Positions 16,596-24,666 of a stretch of 51,021 nt of DNA are shown here, in pieces. The stretch is from Streptomyces coryli (GTDB taxonomy: Bacteria > Actinomycetota > Actinomycetes > Streptomycetales > Streptomycetaceae). The notes beneath the pieces are model-generated. The model was given only the letters and a program-made list of their open reading frames with translations. It had not been told where the DNA came from and ran no database searches. The stretch covers positions 1-51,021 of the forward strand of contig NZ_JAAKZV010000030.1 in the NCBI RefSeq assembly GCF_011044975.1. Direction: 5' to 3'. Numbering within the stretch: the stretch's first letter is position 1; each line of letters opens with the position of its first letter. Position numbers and translations under genes: made by a program.

Positions 16596-18767
16596 ATGAG
16601 CGGCCATGATCACGAGTCTCGCATCAAGGAACTCCTGGACGGGATGACCGTCGAGGAGAAGCTCGGCCAGCTGCAGCAGCTCGCCTGGGCCTGGGACACC
16701 GGGCCCGGCGGCGGCGATACGGCGGCGGCCGAGGCCGCCGCCCGTAAAGGACTGCTCGGCTCGGTGCTCAATGTCGTCGGCGCGGAGGCGAGCAATGCCC
16801 TGCAGCGCATCGCCGTCGAGGAGTCCCGGCTCGGCATCCCGCTGGTCTTCGGCCTCGACGTGATCCACGGCTACCACACCACCTTCCCCATCCCGCTCGC
16901 CCAGGCCGCCGCCTTCGACCCGGCGGTGACCGAGCGGGACGCCGAGGTCTCCGCGCGCGAGGCCCGCTCCAACGGCATCCACTGGACGTTCTCCCCGATG
17001 ATGGACGTCACCCGCGAGCCGCGCTGGGGCCGGATCGCGGAGAGCCTCGGCGAGGACCCGTATCTGACGACCCGCTACGCGGTGGCCAAGGTCCGCGGCT
17101 ACCAGGGCGCCGACCTGGCGGCGCCGGACCGGCTCGCCGCCTGCGCCAAGCACTTCGTGGCCTACGGCGGCGCGGAAGGCGGCCGCGACTACAACACCGT
17201 CGACGTATCCGAGCAGCGGCTGCGCAATCTCTACCTGCCGCCGTTCCAGGCCGCCGTCGATGCCGGCGCCGCCACCGTCATGGCCGCCTTCAACACCATC
17301 AGCGGCATCCCGGCCCACGCCAACCCGCACACCCTGACCGGCATCCTCAAGGAGGCCTGGGACTTCGATGGCGTCGTGGTCAGCGACTGGACCGGCGTCC
17401 AGGAACTGATCCCGCACGGCAACGCGGCCGACGAGGCGGAGGCGGCCCGGCGGGCGGTGACCGCGGGGGTGGACATGGAGATGGTGTCCACCACCTTCGC
17501 CGACCACGGCCGGGACCTGCTGGCCTCCGGAGCGCTGAGCGCGGACCGGCTGGACGACGCCGTGGCCCGGGTGCTGCGGCTGAAGCTGCGGCTCGGGCTC
17601 TTCGAGCGCCCGTACGCCGAGGAGTCCGCGGCGGTCACCGGCCCGACCGCCGAGACGCGGGCGGCGGCGCGGGAGGCGGCCGGGCGGTGCATGGTGCTGC
17701 TGAAGAACTCGGGCGGGCTGCTGCCTCTCGACGGGCCTGGCCTGCGCTCACTTGCCGTGATCGGCCCCTTCGCCGACTCCGGTGATCTGCTGGGCACTTG
17801 GTCCCTTCCCGGCGCCCCGGAGGCGGTCCCCGTCCTGCACGGGCTGCGCAAGGCGCTGCCGGAGGCCGACATCACTCATGCCGCGGGGGTCCCGGCGGAA
17901 GGCTTCGACACGTCCGGCATCCCCGCGGCCGTAACAGCCGCCGAGGCCGCCGACGCCGTCGTGCTCGTCGTCGGTGAGCCGGCCGCGATCAGCGGCGAGG
18001 CGGCGGTGCGCAGCGACCTCGGCCTGCCCGGCGCCCAGGAGCAGCTGATCGACGCGGTCGCGGCGACCGGCACCCCGTGCGTCGTGGTGGTCGTCGGCGG
18101 CCGCCCGCTCACGATCGGCGGCTGGGCGGACCAGGTCCCCGCGATCCTGCTCGCCTGGCACCCGGGCATCGAGGCGGGCCCCGCCGTCGCGGACGTGCTG
18201 ACCGGGGCCGTCGTGCCGGGCGGCAAGCTGCCCGTGACCTTCCCGCGGGCCGTCGGCCAGGTCCCGCTCTACTACAACCACGAGCGCACCGGCCGCCCGT
18301 ACGACCCCGCCGCCCCCGAGGTGAAGTACGTCTCGAAGTATCTCGACCTCGCCGACGGCCCGGAGTTCGCCTTCGGTTACGGGCTGAGCTACACCGCCTT
18401 CGCGGTGGGCGAGCCCTCGCTGAGCAGGGAGCGCGTCGGGGCGGAGGAGCTGCGCGCGGGCGCGACGGTCGAGGTGACCGTCCCCGTCCGCAACACCGGC
18501 GACCGCGCGGGCGACGAGGTCGTCCAGCTCTACGTCCAGGACCCCGCCGCGAGCATCGCTCAGCCGGTCCGCCGCCTGCGCGGCTTTTGCAGGGTCCGGC
18601 TGGCGGCGGGCGAGGAGCGGGAGGTCCGCTTCACCCTCGGGGCCGACGACGTCGGCTACTGGACGAACGACCCCGCCGGGGTGTTCACCGTCGAGCCGGG
18701 CGAGATCCACCTCCACACCGGGACCAGCTCGCGGACCCGGGCCCGGCGCACCCTCTTGATCACCTGA
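16596..18767 (+). CDS. Glycoside hydrolase family 3 beta-glucosidase-like enzyme
   Basis: A protein of 723 aa. The N-terminal GH3 barrel starts with DGMTVEEKLGQL, and the nucleophile lies in FDGVVVSDWTGVQ (Asp264). The C-terminal GH3 domain follows (residues about 365-590), and a fibronectin-III-like domain fills about 620-715 (EVTVPVRNTGDRAGDEVVQL). With no signal peptide, it is a cytoplasmic exo-acting enzyme like BglX-type beta-glucosidases or beta-xylosidases. It would release monosaccharides from the imported oligosaccharide. It follows the oxidoreductase gene by 20 bp with GAGAGGAA as ribosome site. GH3 covers glucosidases, xylosidases and others, so the exact sugar is not settled. Confidence 0.95.
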   Translation: MSGHDHESRIKELLDGMTVEEKLGQLQQLAWAWDTGPGGGDTAAAEAAARKGLLGSVLNVVGAEASNALQRIAVEESRLGIPLVFGLDVIHGYHTTFPIPLAQAAAFDPAVTERDAEVSAREARSNGIHWTFSPMMDVTREPRWGRIAESLGEDPYLTTRYAVAKVRGYQGADLAAPDRLAACAKHFVAYGGAEGGRDYNTVDVSEQRLRNLYLPPFQAAVDAGAATVMAAFNTISGIPAHANPHTLTGILKEAWDFDGVVVSDWTGVQELIPHGNAADEAEAARRAVTAGVDMEMVSTTFADHGRDLLASGALSADRLDDAVARVLRLKLRLGLFERPYAEESAAVTGPTAETRAAAREAAGRCMVLLKNSGGLLPLDGPGLRSLAVIGPFADSGDLLGTWSLPGAPEAVPVLHGLRKALPEADITHAAGVPAEGFDTSGIPAAVTAAEAADAVVLVVGEPAAISGEAAVRSDLGLPGAQEQLIDAVAATGTPCVVVVVGGRPLTIGGWADQVPAILLAWHPGIEAGPAVADVLTGAVVPGGKLPVTFPRAVGQVPLYYNHERTGRPYDPAAPEVKYVSKYLDLADGPEFAFGYGLSYTAFAVGEPSLSRERVGAEELRAGATVEVTVPVRNTGDRAGDEVVQLYVQDPAASIAQPVRRLRGFCRVRLAAGEEREVRFTLGADDVGYWTNDPAGVFTVEPGEIHLHTGTSSRTRARRTLLIT

Positions 18768-18829
18768 AGAAAGGAGTGCCGCACCAGAGCTCTGCCAAGC
18801 ACGTGCCCCATCCACGAATTGGGAGAAGC

Positions 18830-20548
18830 ATGCGAACCAGAACGAGAACGAAGCTATGGGCAGGACTGGCGACTTCGGGCCTGCTGGGCCTGGGCCTCGC
18901 GGGTGCCACCACCGGCACCGCGGGCGCCGCCGCCACCACGTACTACGTGTCGCCGACCGGCAGTGACAGCAATGCCGGCACCTCACCGGACCAGGCCTGG
19001 AAGTCGACCGCGAAGGTCAACGGCTTCACCTTCCCGCAGGGCAGCACCGTGGCCTTCCAGGGCGGCCAGACGACCACCGGCTGCCTGACCTTCAACGGCG
19101 ACAATGTGCCCACCTCGTCGGCGACGACGCCGTTCAAGGTGACCTCGTACGGCACCGGTCAGGCCACGCTCAAGTCCAACTGCACCGGGGACTTCTCGGC
19201 GGCGGTCAACGCCGACAACGTGAGCGGCTTCCAGCTGGACAACCTGAAGCTGGTCAACGGCGGCACCACCGCCGCCGGCGTGCTGCTGCAGAATCAGAAG
19301 TCGTCGACGGCGACCAAGGGCCTGAAGGTCACCAACTCGGACATCTCCGGTTTCGCCACCCCGGAAGGCAGCAGCAGCGCCTTCGGCGGTCAGATCATGA
19401 TTCTCGGGTACGCGGTGAACGCCAACACCGGGCCGCTGGACGACGTGCAGATCCTGGGCAACAAGCTGCACGGCGACAGCGTGACCTCCAAGTCCGGGCC
19501 CGGCATCTACGGCTGGAGCTCCGGCGTCAACATCACCAACGTCCGGGTCGAGGGCAACACCGTCTACAACCTCGGCATGAAGGCCAACAGCGTCGGCGCG
19601 GCCCTGACCGCGGGCGGCTGGAACGGCGCCGTCATCCAGAACAACGTCGTCCACGACATCGGCGCCAACGTCACCTCCTGCGGCGGCACCAGCGGGATCA
19701 TGGCGTACGAGGCCAGCAAGGTCACCATCCGTAACAACGAGGTCTACCGGGTGCAGCCGTCACCGGCCTTCACCGCCGGCTGCGACTTCGACGGCATCGA
19801 TCTCGACGGCGGCACCACCGACTCGGTGGTGGAGTACAACTACACCCACGACAACGCGGGCAACGGGCTGCTGGCCTTCACCTCGACGGTGAATTCGCGG
19901 GTCTGGGGACCGAACACCTTCCGCTACAACATCTCCGAGAACGACGACTGGGCCAATGCCCAGGGCGGCCTGATGAACGTGGTCCCGAACGCCCCGAAGA
20001 AGCCGCTGTCCGTCTACGGCAACACCTTCTACACGGACAAGGACCAGACCAACAACGTGAAGTCGGGCGCCAGCGCCTGCTTCAACTTCGGCTACACCTC
20101 GGGCACCTGGGCCAGCGGCTCGCAGATCAAGAACAACATCTGCCACATGGCCAACAAGGGCGACAACGGCAAGGCCGGCCAGCTCTACTACAACCCGTAC
20201 GGCCAGACCGGCATGACCCTCTCCAACAACCTCTACTACGGCCCGTCGAACACCGGCGGCTGGCGCTGGGGCGGCACCACCTACCCCGACTTCGCCGCCT
20301 GGAAGGCCGCGGGCAAGGAGTCGAACGCGGTGTGGGGCGACCCGCTCTTCACCGCACCCGGCGGCGGCAACACCTGCACCTGGACCCCGACCTCGGGCAA
20401 GGGCCCGCAGCCGTGCCCGTCGGCGTACACGCTCAAGTCCGGCTCCCCGGCGCTGCAGAAGGGCGCCTCTGTGCCCGACAACGGCGGCGTGGACTACTAC
20501 GGGGCCACCATCCCCGGCACCCCGAACATCGGGGCCGATGCCGGGTAG
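18830..20548 (+). CDS. Secreted right-handed parallel beta-helix protein
   Basis: A protein of 572 aa with a clear Sec signal peptide (MRTRTRTKLWAGLATSGLLG, ending near residue 34 after GTAGAA). The mature start YYVSPTGSDSNAGTSPDQAW is the hallmark opening of pectate-lyase-like beta-helix proteins, followed by Asn-rich coils such as VTIRNNEVYRV. Such folds include polysaccharide lyases and glycan-binding proteins, and no catalytic set could be assigned by eye. As the only secreted enzyme-like protein of the cluster it may attack or bind the polymer outside the cell. ATG 18830 has GGGAGAAGC directly before it. Confidence 0.88.
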   Translation: MRTRTRTKLWAGLATSGLLGLGLAGATTGTAGAAATTYYVSPTGSDSNAGTSPDQAWKSTAKVNGFTFPQGSTVAFQGGQTTTGCLTFNGDNVPTSSATTPFKVTSYGTGQATLKSNCTGDFSAAVNADNVSGFQLDNLKLVNGGTTAAGVLLQNQKSSTATKGLKVTNSDISGFATPEGSSSAFGGQIMILGYAVNANTGPLDDVQILGNKLHGDSVTSKSGPGIYGWSSGVNITNVRVEGNTVYNLGMKANSVGAALTAGGWNGAVIQNNVVHDIGANVTSCGGTSGIMAYEASKVTIRNNEVYRVQPSPAFTAGCDFDGIDLDGGTTDSVVEYNYTHDNAGNGLLAFTSTVNSRVWGPNTFRYNISENDDWANAQGGLMNVVPNAPKKPLSVYGNTFYTDKDQTNNVKSGASACFNFGYTSGTWASGSQIKNNICHMANKGDNGKAGQLYYNPYGQTGMTLSNNLYYGPSNTGGWRWGGTTYPDFAAWKAAGKESNAVWGDPLFTAPGGGNTCTWTPTSGKGPQPCPSAYTLKSGSPALQKGASVPDNGGVDYYGATIPGTPNIGADAG

Positions 20549-20574
20549 GCCCTGACTGACCCCCCATTGGCGGT

Positions 20575-20614
20575 CGGCATCGGTCTCCCTCCCTGACAGG
20601 GGAGACCGATGCCG
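20575..20614. terminator. Hairpin terminator after the beta-helix gene
   Basis: A perfect 15-bp stem (arms 20575-20589 and 20600-20614, core GGCATCGGTCTCCC) with a 10-base loop, 27 bp after the stop. It ends the rightward sugar operon and also faces the MocR remnant. Confidence 0.85.
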
Positions 20615-20624
20615 TCCGTGGGTT

Positions 20625-20942
20625 TCAGCGGTCCCGGAGCGCCACGCACAAGGCATCCAGGGCGCCCGCGAAGGCATGTTCCGCCGGCGTCCCGTATCCG
20701 ATGACCAGGCCGTCGCGGGCCGGTGCGGTGCTGTCCGGGTGCCGGTAGGGGGCCAGGCCGTCCAGAGCCAGTCCGTGGCGGGCGGCGGCGCGCAGGGTGG
20801 TCACCTCCGTGCCGGCGGGGAGTTCGAGGACGGCGTGCAGGCCCGCGGCGATGCCGGTGACGGTGATGTGCGGGGCCCGGTCCGCGAGGGTGGTGGTCAG
20901 CTGGTCGCGGCGGCGGCGGTAGACCTTCCGCATCCGGCGCAT
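20625..20942 (-). pseudogene. MocR/PdxR-type regulator, C-terminal remnant
   Basis: About 105 codons encode only the end of the aminotransferase-like domain of a GntR/MocR regulator, from MRRMRKVYRRRRDQL to the stop. It includes GIAAGLHAVLELP and the typical tail DGLVIGYGTPAEHAFAGAL. The GntR winged helix and most of the PLP-fold domain, including the PLP lysine, are missing. The reading frame runs on beyond about 20942, but that part is antisense to the MFS remnant and is not family-like. The break at about 20941 coincides with the start of MFS-like sequence on the other strand. Confidence 0.8.
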
Positions 20943-21321
20943 CGCGGGCGCTCTGATCGGCGCGCGCCTGCGGCAGACCGTCCTCGGCCTCGCGCTGATC
21001 CTCACCACCGCGCTGGCGGCCCTTGCCCTCGCCGACACCGGCATCGCCTCGGCCACCGCGATCCTCGTCCTGTGGGGCCTGGGCTACGGCGCCGTCCCGG
21101 TCACCTTCCAGACCTGGATCCTCAAGTCCGCCCCGGACGACACGGAAGCCGCCTCTTCCCTCTACGTCTCGGCCTTCAACCTCTCCATAGCCCTCGGCGC
21201 GCTCCTCGGCGGCTTCGCCGTCAACGCCCTCTCCACCACGAGCGTGCTCTGGCTCGGCGCCGCCCTGGCCGCGCTCACCCTGCTGGTGGCCGCAGGCCGC
21301 CGCACCGCAGAAACCCGTTGA
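20941..21321 (+). pseudogene. MFS transporter, C-terminal remnant
   Basis: An open frame without its own start encodes the last third of an MFS drug-efflux-like carrier. It begins IAGALIGARLRQTVLGLAL (loop of the second half), continues LWGLGYGAVPVTFQTWILKS and ends LGAALAALTLLVAAGRRTAETR with TGA at 21319-21321. Only about four membrane spans remain. Its N-terminus and promoter are absent; the MocR remnant abuts it in opposite orientation. Confidence 0.8.
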
Positions 21322-21358
21322 AAGCGCGCTGAAAGCCTGCTGAGAGCTACCTGAAAGC
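21319..21358. promoter_or_regulatory. Four 11-bp-phased direct repeats upstream of the MMPL gene
   Basis: TGAAAGC, TGAAAGC, TGAGAGC and TGAAAGC start at 21319, 21330, 21341 and 21352, exactly 11 bp apart. Tandem heptamers with this phase are the usual binding pattern of OmpR/PhoB-type response regulators. The array starts in the stop codon of the MFS remnant and ends 64 bp before the MMPL start at 21422. Confidence 0.65.
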
Positions 21359-21421
21359 GGGTGAGCGGAGGGTGTGGACCACAAGGTTCGAATTCCCCCC
21401 ACCCCGACAGGAGTTCCCGCC

Positions 21422-23680
21422 ATGGCTACCTTCCTCTACAAAGTGGGCCGTCTCGCCTTCCGGCGGCGATGGCTGATGGTGCTGCTGTGGGTGGTGGTCT
21501 TCGGCGGCGCCGGCGTCGCCGCCTCCTCCGCCCCGACGCCGCCCGCCGACACCTTCTCGATGCCGGGTACGGAGTCGCAGAAGGCCTTCGATCTGCTGGA
21601 GAAGAAGTTCCCGGACGCGAGCGCCGACGGGGCCAGCGCGCGGGTCGTGGTGCGGGCACCGGAGGGCGGGAAGATCTCCGCCCCGGCGCAGAAGGCCGAT
21701 GTCGACGCGCTGGTCGGGCAGTTGAAGAAGTCCCCGCAGGTCGTCTCCGTCAGCGACCCGTTCGCGACAAAGACGGTGAGCAAGGACGGCTCGACCGCGT
21801 ACGCCGTGGCCACCTACAAGGTCCCCGCCGCCGAGGTCGGCGACAAGGCCCACCAGGCCCTCGACGACGCGCTGGCCGACGCCCGCGACGCAGGGCTGAA
21901 GGCCGAAGCGGGCGGTGACGCCGTCAAGGTCGACGCCGCGATGAAGGGCACCGGCGAGCAGATCGGCATCATCATCTCCGCCGTCGTCCTCGTCCTCACC
22001 TTCGGCTCGGTGATCGCCGCCGGCATGCCGCTGCTCACCGCCCTCATCGGCGTCGGCATCGGGATCAGCGCCATCACCGCGCTCGGCACCACCCTCGGCC
22101 TGTCCAGCACCACGTCCACCCTCGCGATGATGCTCGGCCTCGCCGTCGGCATCGACTACGCCCTGTTCATCGTCTCCCGCTACCGCGCCGAACTCACCGA
22201 GGGCCGCGACCGCGCCGACGCCGCGGGCCGGGCCGTCGGCACCGCGGGCTCCGCGGTCGTCTTCGCCGGTCTTACGGTCATCGTCGCCCTCGCCGGCCTG
22301 GCCGTGGTGAACATCCCGATGCTCACCAAGATGGGCCTCGCCGCCGCCGGTACGGTCGCCGTCGCCGTACTCGTCGCCCTCACCTTCGTCCCCGCGCTGC
22401 TCGCCTTCGCGCCGGTCAAGGTGCTGCGCCGCCGGGACCGCAAGCACTTCACCGGCAAGCCGCTCACCGCCCGCCAGCAGCGCAAGGCCGCCAAGCGCGC
22501 GGCGAAGGACGCCCGCCGCAAGCCCAACCTCGGCTCCCGCTGGGCCCGTTACGTGCTGCGCCACCCCGTCGCCGTACTGGTCGTGGCCGTCGTCGGCCTG
22601 GGCGCGGTCGCCGTACCGGCCGCGAGCCTGGAGCTGGGCCTGCCCGGCGAGGGCACCATGGCCACGGACACCACCCAGCGCAAGGCCTACGACATGCTGT
22701 CGGAGTCCTTCGGCGACGGGTTCAACGGGCCGCTGATGATCACCGTGGAAGGCCAGGACGCCAAGGCCGCCGCCGAGACGGTCGGCAAGCGGCTCGCCGG
22801 GCAGGACGGCGTCACCACCGTCACCCCGGCCACCGCCAACGAGGCCGGCGACACCGCGATCCTCAACGTCGTCCCGGCCACCGGACCCACCGACGCCGCG
22901 ACCGAGGACCTCGTCCGCTCGATCCGCGGCCAGGCCGCCGGCTTCCAGGCGGACACCGGCGCCGAGGTGCTGGTCACCGGCCAGACCGCGATGTTCATCG
23001 ACTTCTCCAAGACCCTCGATGACGCGCTGCTGCCCTACCTCGGCCTGATCGTGGGCCTGGCGTTCCTGCTCCTGATGGTGGTCTTCCGCTCCATCCTCGT
23101 ACCGCTGAAGGCCGCGCTCGGCTTCCTGCTCTCGGTCACCGCCGCGCTCGGCGCCGTCGTCGCGGTCTTCCAGTGGGGCTGGCTCGCCGAGGTGTTCGGG
23201 GTCGACCAGCCGAGCCCGATCATGAGCACGATGCCGATCTTCATGATCGGCGTGGTCTTCGGACTGGCGATGGACTACGAGGTGTTCCTGGTGACCCGCA
23301 TGCGGGAGGCGTACGTCCACGGGGCGCGGCCCGGCGAGGCCGTCGTCACCGGCTTCCGCTACGGCGGCCGGGTGGTGGCCGCGGCGGCCGCCATCATGAT
23401 CAGCGTGTTCTCGGGCTTCATCGTGGAGGACAACGACTTCGTGAAGATGATCGGCTTCGGCCTCGCGGCGGCGGTGCTCTTCGACGCCTTCATCGTCCGC
23501 ATGACGATCGTGCCCGCGCTGTTCGCCCTGCTGGGCAAGAGCGCCTGGTGGCTGCCGCGCTGGCTCGACCGGCTGCTGCCCGACCTGGACGTCGAGGGCG
23601 CGAAGCTGTCCCGTAAGGACCGGGCTGAGGTCCCGGCCGGGCGGATGGCGCCGCGGCGCGAGCACCAACTGATCAACTGA
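21422..23680 (+). CDS. MMPL family (RND-type) membrane transporter
   Basis: A protein of 752 aa from ATG 21422, with AGGAG upstream. It has the twofold MMPL layout. Each half has one N-terminal span, an extracytoplasmic domain and a block of spans. The first begins near residue 15 and has GLAVGIDYALFIVSRYRAEL near 240. The second has FGLAMDYEVFLVTRMREAY near 615. The charged linker KHFTGKPLTARQQRKAAKRA separates the halves. MMPL proteins export lipids or hydrophobic small molecules by proton motive force. The phased repeats upstream suggest two-component, possibly envelope-stress, control. Confidence 0.93.
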   Translation: MATFLYKVGRLAFRRRWLMVLLWVVVFGGAGVAASSAPTPPADTFSMPGTESQKAFDLLEKKFPDASADGASARVVVRAPEGGKISAPAQKADVDALVGQLKKSPQVVSVSDPFATKTVSKDGSTAYAVATYKVPAAEVGDKAHQALDDALADARDAGLKAEAGGDAVKVDAAMKGTGEQIGIIISAVVLVLTFGSVIAAGMPLLTALIGVGIGISAITALGTTLGLSSTTSTLAMMLGLAVGIDYALFIVSRYRAELTEGRDRADAAGRAVGTAGSAVVFAGLTVIVALAGLAVVNIPMLTKMGLAAAGTVAVAVLVALTFVPALLAFAPVKVLRRRDRKHFTGKPLTARQQRKAAKRAAKDARRKPNLGSRWARYVLRHPVAVLVVAVVGLGAVAVPAASLELGLPGEGTMATDTTQRKAYDMLSESFGDGFNGPLMITVEGQDAKAAAETVGKRLAGQDGVTTVTPATANEAGDTAILNVVPATGPTDAATEDLVRSIRGQAAGFQADTGAEVLVTGQTAMFIDFSKTLDDALLPYLGLIVGLAFLLLMVVFRSILVPLKAALGFLLSVTAALGAVVAVFQWGWLAEVFGVDQPSPIMSTMPIFMIGVVFGLAMDYEVFLVTRMREAYVHGARPGEAVVTGFRYGGRVVAAAAAIMISVFSGFIVEDNDFVKMIGFGLAAAVLFDAFIVRMTIVPALFALLGKSAWWLPRWLDRLLPDLDVEGAKLSRKDRAEVPAGRMAPRREHQLIN

Positions 23681-23693
23681 CCAACCCGGTTAC

Positions 23694-23740
23694 CACGCAC
23701 CGGGGCCCAGCGGCTCGCCGCCGCTGGGCCCCGGTGCGTG
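23694..23740. terminator. Strong bidirectional terminator hairpin
   Basis: A perfect 21-bp GC-rich stem (arms 23694-23714 and 23720-23740) with the 5-base loop TCGCC. It lies between the convergent MMPL and PhzF genes and can serve both. Confidence 0.9.
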
Positions 23741-23755
23741 CGTGCTCCGCCCCCG

Positions 23756-24619
23756 TCAGATCCGGATCGCGGTGCCGGAGACGCGGATCTGCGGCTCGCC
23801 GCGCCGCAGTTCGACCTCCAGCAGGGACGGGCGGCCCATGTCGTGGCCCTGGTGGAGGGTCAGCTTCTCGTCCGGCTCGACCAGGCCCAGTTCGCGGGCG
23901 TACCCGCCGAAGGCCGCCGCCGCGGCGCCGGTGGCCGGGTCCTCGACGACGCCGCCGATGGGGAAGGGGTCGCGGACGTGGAAGACCGTCGCCGACTCGC
24001 GCCAGACCAGCTGCACCGTGGTCAGGCCGAGGCGCAGCATCAGGGCGAGCAGGCGGTCGAAGTCGTAGTCCAGATCCGCCAGTCGCTCCCGGGTCGCGGC
24101 CGCGAGGACCAGGTGGCGGACGCCCGCGTAGGCGATCTTCGGGGGCAGCGCCGCGTCCAGCTCGCCGGCCGCCCAGCCGAGCGCGGCCAGCGCCTCCGAG
24201 ACGTCGGCCGGGTCCACCTCGTCCACCCGGGGCGGGACGCTGGTGAGCGTGGCCTTGAGCAGCCCGCCCTCCTCGCGGACGGTGACCGGCACCAGGCCCG
24301 CCTGGGTGTGGAGGGAGAAGTCACCGGCGCCGTGCTGCTCGCCGAGGGCCACGGCAGTGGCGACGGTGGCGTGGCCGCAGAAGTCCACCTCCGCCTTGGG
24401 GCTGAAGAAGCGCAGGGTGAAGGACCGGCTGTCGTCCGGGTCGGGCCCCGGGGTGAGGAAGGCGGACTCCGAGTAGCCGAGTTCGGCGGCTATCGCCGTC
24501 ATCGCGGCGTCGTCCAGGCCGGACGCGTCGAGGAGGACCCCGGCGGGGTTGCCGCCGTCCGGGGTGGTGGCGAAGGCGGTGTAGTGCAGCACCTTGGTGG
24601 ACTTGATGGCGTCGCTCAT
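23756..24619 (-). CDS. PhzF family phenazine biosynthesis-like protein
   Basis: A protein of 287 aa, the normal length for PhzF/DapF-fold isomerases. The catalytic Glu motif ELGYSESAFL (near residues 45-54), DFCGHATVATAVALGE and the second-half GGVVEDPATGAAAAAFGGY are all present. PhzF-like proteins catalyse proton shifts on small substrates; most have no known reaction, and no phenazine genes are nearby. The start is ATG 24619. The long frame upstream of it is antisense shadow over the MFS gene. It lies 47 bp downstream of the MFS gene and may share its transcript. Confidence 0.92.
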   Translation of the reverse strand: MSDAIKSTKVLHYTAFATTPDGGNPAGVLLDASGLDDAAMTAIAAELGYSESAFLTPGPDPDDSRSFTLRFFSPKAEVDFCGHATVATAVALGEQHGAGDFSLHTQAGLVPVTVREEGGLLKATLTSVPPRVDEVDPADVSEALAALGWAAGELDAALPPKIAYAGVRHLVLAAATRERLADLDYDFDRLLALMLRLGLTTVQLVWRESATVFHVRDPFPIGGVVEDPATGAAAAAFGGYARELGLVEPDEKLTLHQGHDMGRPSLLEVELRRGEPQIRVSGTAIRI

Positions 24620-24666
24620 GGTGGGAAGCGTCCTTTCGTACGGAACTGGTGGATAACCGGAGGAAG

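Noticed and set aside
20676-21332. 218-codon plus-strand frame over the scar
   Set aside because: It crosses both remnants in a third frame, and its protein is low-complexity Arg/Pro. The remnant frames, not this one, match known families.
21347-23668. 773-codon minus-strand frame
   Set aside because: Antisense to the MMPL gene; Gly/Asp/His-rich with no motif.
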